Below, piece by piece: positions 4,933 to 5,385 of a stretch of 5,385 bases of DNA. The translations under genes and the position numbers were made by a program. This stretch comes from Dehalococcoidia bacterium. Lineage in GTDB: Bacteria > Chloroflexota > Dehalococcoidia > JACPQF01. The stretch lies in the NCBI GenBank assembly GCA_030650265.1, contig JAUSEJ010000539.1, positions 1 through 5,385 of the forward strand, read 5' to 3'. How positions within the stretch are numbered: position 1 is the stretch's first letter; each line of letters starts with the position of its first letter. A model generated the notes under the pieces. The model was not told where the DNA came from. It worked only from the letters and a program-made list of their open reading frames with translations, and did no database searches.

Positions 4933-5385
4933 TTATCGCTCCTCCTCATGGCGGTTGGGCCGCAGGCTCACTACGGCTTGCCCTGCTTTCACCAGACCGT
5001 ATAGCCCCAGGGGAAAGAGCGTCGCCTGAACCGGACCGAAAGTTCGCCGGTGATGAGGCGTCGGGCCCAATCTCACAAGTGCTCTCAAATGCTCCTCAGT
5101 CCCATATCCGGCGTTTTGCTCCCAGCCATAGCCCGGAAAGCGAAGCGCCAGCTTCTGCATCAGACGGTCCCTAATCACCTTGGCCAGAATCGAGGCGCAA
5201 GCGATAGCGTAGGACGTAGCATCACCGTCAACAATGGCCGTATGCGGCACGAGGTCAAAGCCCTTGATCTCCCGTCCATCGATCAGGGCGTGATCGTATT
5301 CGCCTACGCGATCAAGCGCCCGTCGCATAGCCAGATACGTCGCCTTGAGAATGTTAAGTCGCTCGATCTCCTCCACAGAGGCTAC
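4933..5385 (-). CDS. rnhB: Ribonuclease HII, C-terminal 150 residues (5' end beyond window)
   Basis: RNase HII cuts the RNA strand of RNA/DNA hybrids and removes single ribonucleotides from DNA in the cytoplasm. The frame is open to the window edge and begins VASVEEIERLNILKA, the conserved helix that follows the N-terminal active-site segment in this family. The GTG at 5376 therefore lies inside the gene and is not its start. Seen: ALIDG with the catalytic Asp at visible residue 36; IACASILAKVIRDRLM, with Asp at 73; FPGYGWEQNAGYGTEEHL; and LGPTPHHRRTFGPV, all hallmarks of RNase HII. The first two catalytic acids (the DExGRG region) are outside the window. The stop is TAA at 4933-4935, four bases before the yraN start, and the last codons contain the yraN ribosome binding site. 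Identification is secure. Confidence 0.96.
   Translation of the reverse strand, partial: VASVEEIERLNILKATYLAMRRALDRVGEYDHALIDGREIKGFDLVPHTAIVDGDATSYAIACASILAKVIRDRLMQKLALRFPGYGWEQNAGYGTEEHLRALVRLGPTPHHRRTFGPVQATLFPLGLYGLVKAGQAVVSLRPNRHEEER
4939..4947 (-). promoter_or_regulatory. Ribosome binding site of yraN inside the end of rnhB
   Basis: On the minus strand this reads GAGGAGGAG, encoding the last Glu residues of RNase HII, and lies ten bases before ATG 4928. It supports the shorter YraN start over ATG 4949, which the site itself directly abuts on the wrong side. Confidence 0.6.

Noticed and set aside
4928..4949. ATG at 4949 as the yraN start
   Set aside because: No ribosome binding site precedes it, it would overlap rnhB, and the GGAGGAG site lies between it and the better ATG at 4928.
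5376..5385. GTG at 5376 as the start of RNase HII
   Set aside because: The frame stays open to the window edge with conserved residues VAS before it, and the N-terminal catalytic segment of the family must lie further upstream.

Overview
The window is bacterial, of moderate GC, with compactly packed genes and strong Shine-Dalgarno sites. The gene set suggests a member of Chloroflexota, perhaps Dehalococcoidia-like. It comprises a K+-independent-type membrane pyrophosphatase, a prokaryotic translin/Trax protein, paired FmdB-type zinc ribbons with a shared acidic tail, and rnhB next to yraN. That assignment is inference from gene content; no marker gene in the window proves it. UGA is an ordinary stop here, ending the translin-like gene, the second zinc-ribbon gene and the glutaredoxin gene.

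Layout: the minus strand from 3797 down to 1 carries, in transcription order, two tandem paralogous FmdB-family zinc-ribbon genes (3441-3797, then 2968-3315), a translin-family gene (2177-2821), and hppA (2009 down to 1, missing only its C-terminal end at the window edge). A 114-bp imperfect inverted repeat lies between the two zinc-ribbon genes. A short heptamer repeat abuts the stop of the second one. hppA has its own likely promoter, whose -35 box overlaps the translin-gene stop codon.

The region 3798-4024 is a divergent promoter region. An extended -10 box points left to the zinc-ribbon genes, and a good -35/-10 pair points right; the rightward -10 sits inside a perfect 16-bp palindrome. 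The rightward gene (4025-4543) is the most interesting item. It encodes a glutaredoxin-like domain joined to a PDZ domain, and codon 11, where the first active-site Cys is expected, is an in-frame UGA. A stem-loop with the spacing and loop G of a bacterial SECIS follows it. I read it as a selenoprotein with a Sec-Pro-Tyr-Cys redox motif; a standard gene caller would cut off its first 25 residues, including the active site.

At the right end, rnhB (5' end outside the window) and yraN are arranged head to tail on the minus strand, only a few bases apart, convergent with the selenoprotein gene. The selenocysteine machinery (selA, selB, selC, selD) is not in the window, so the selenoprotein reading predicts it elsewhere in the genome.
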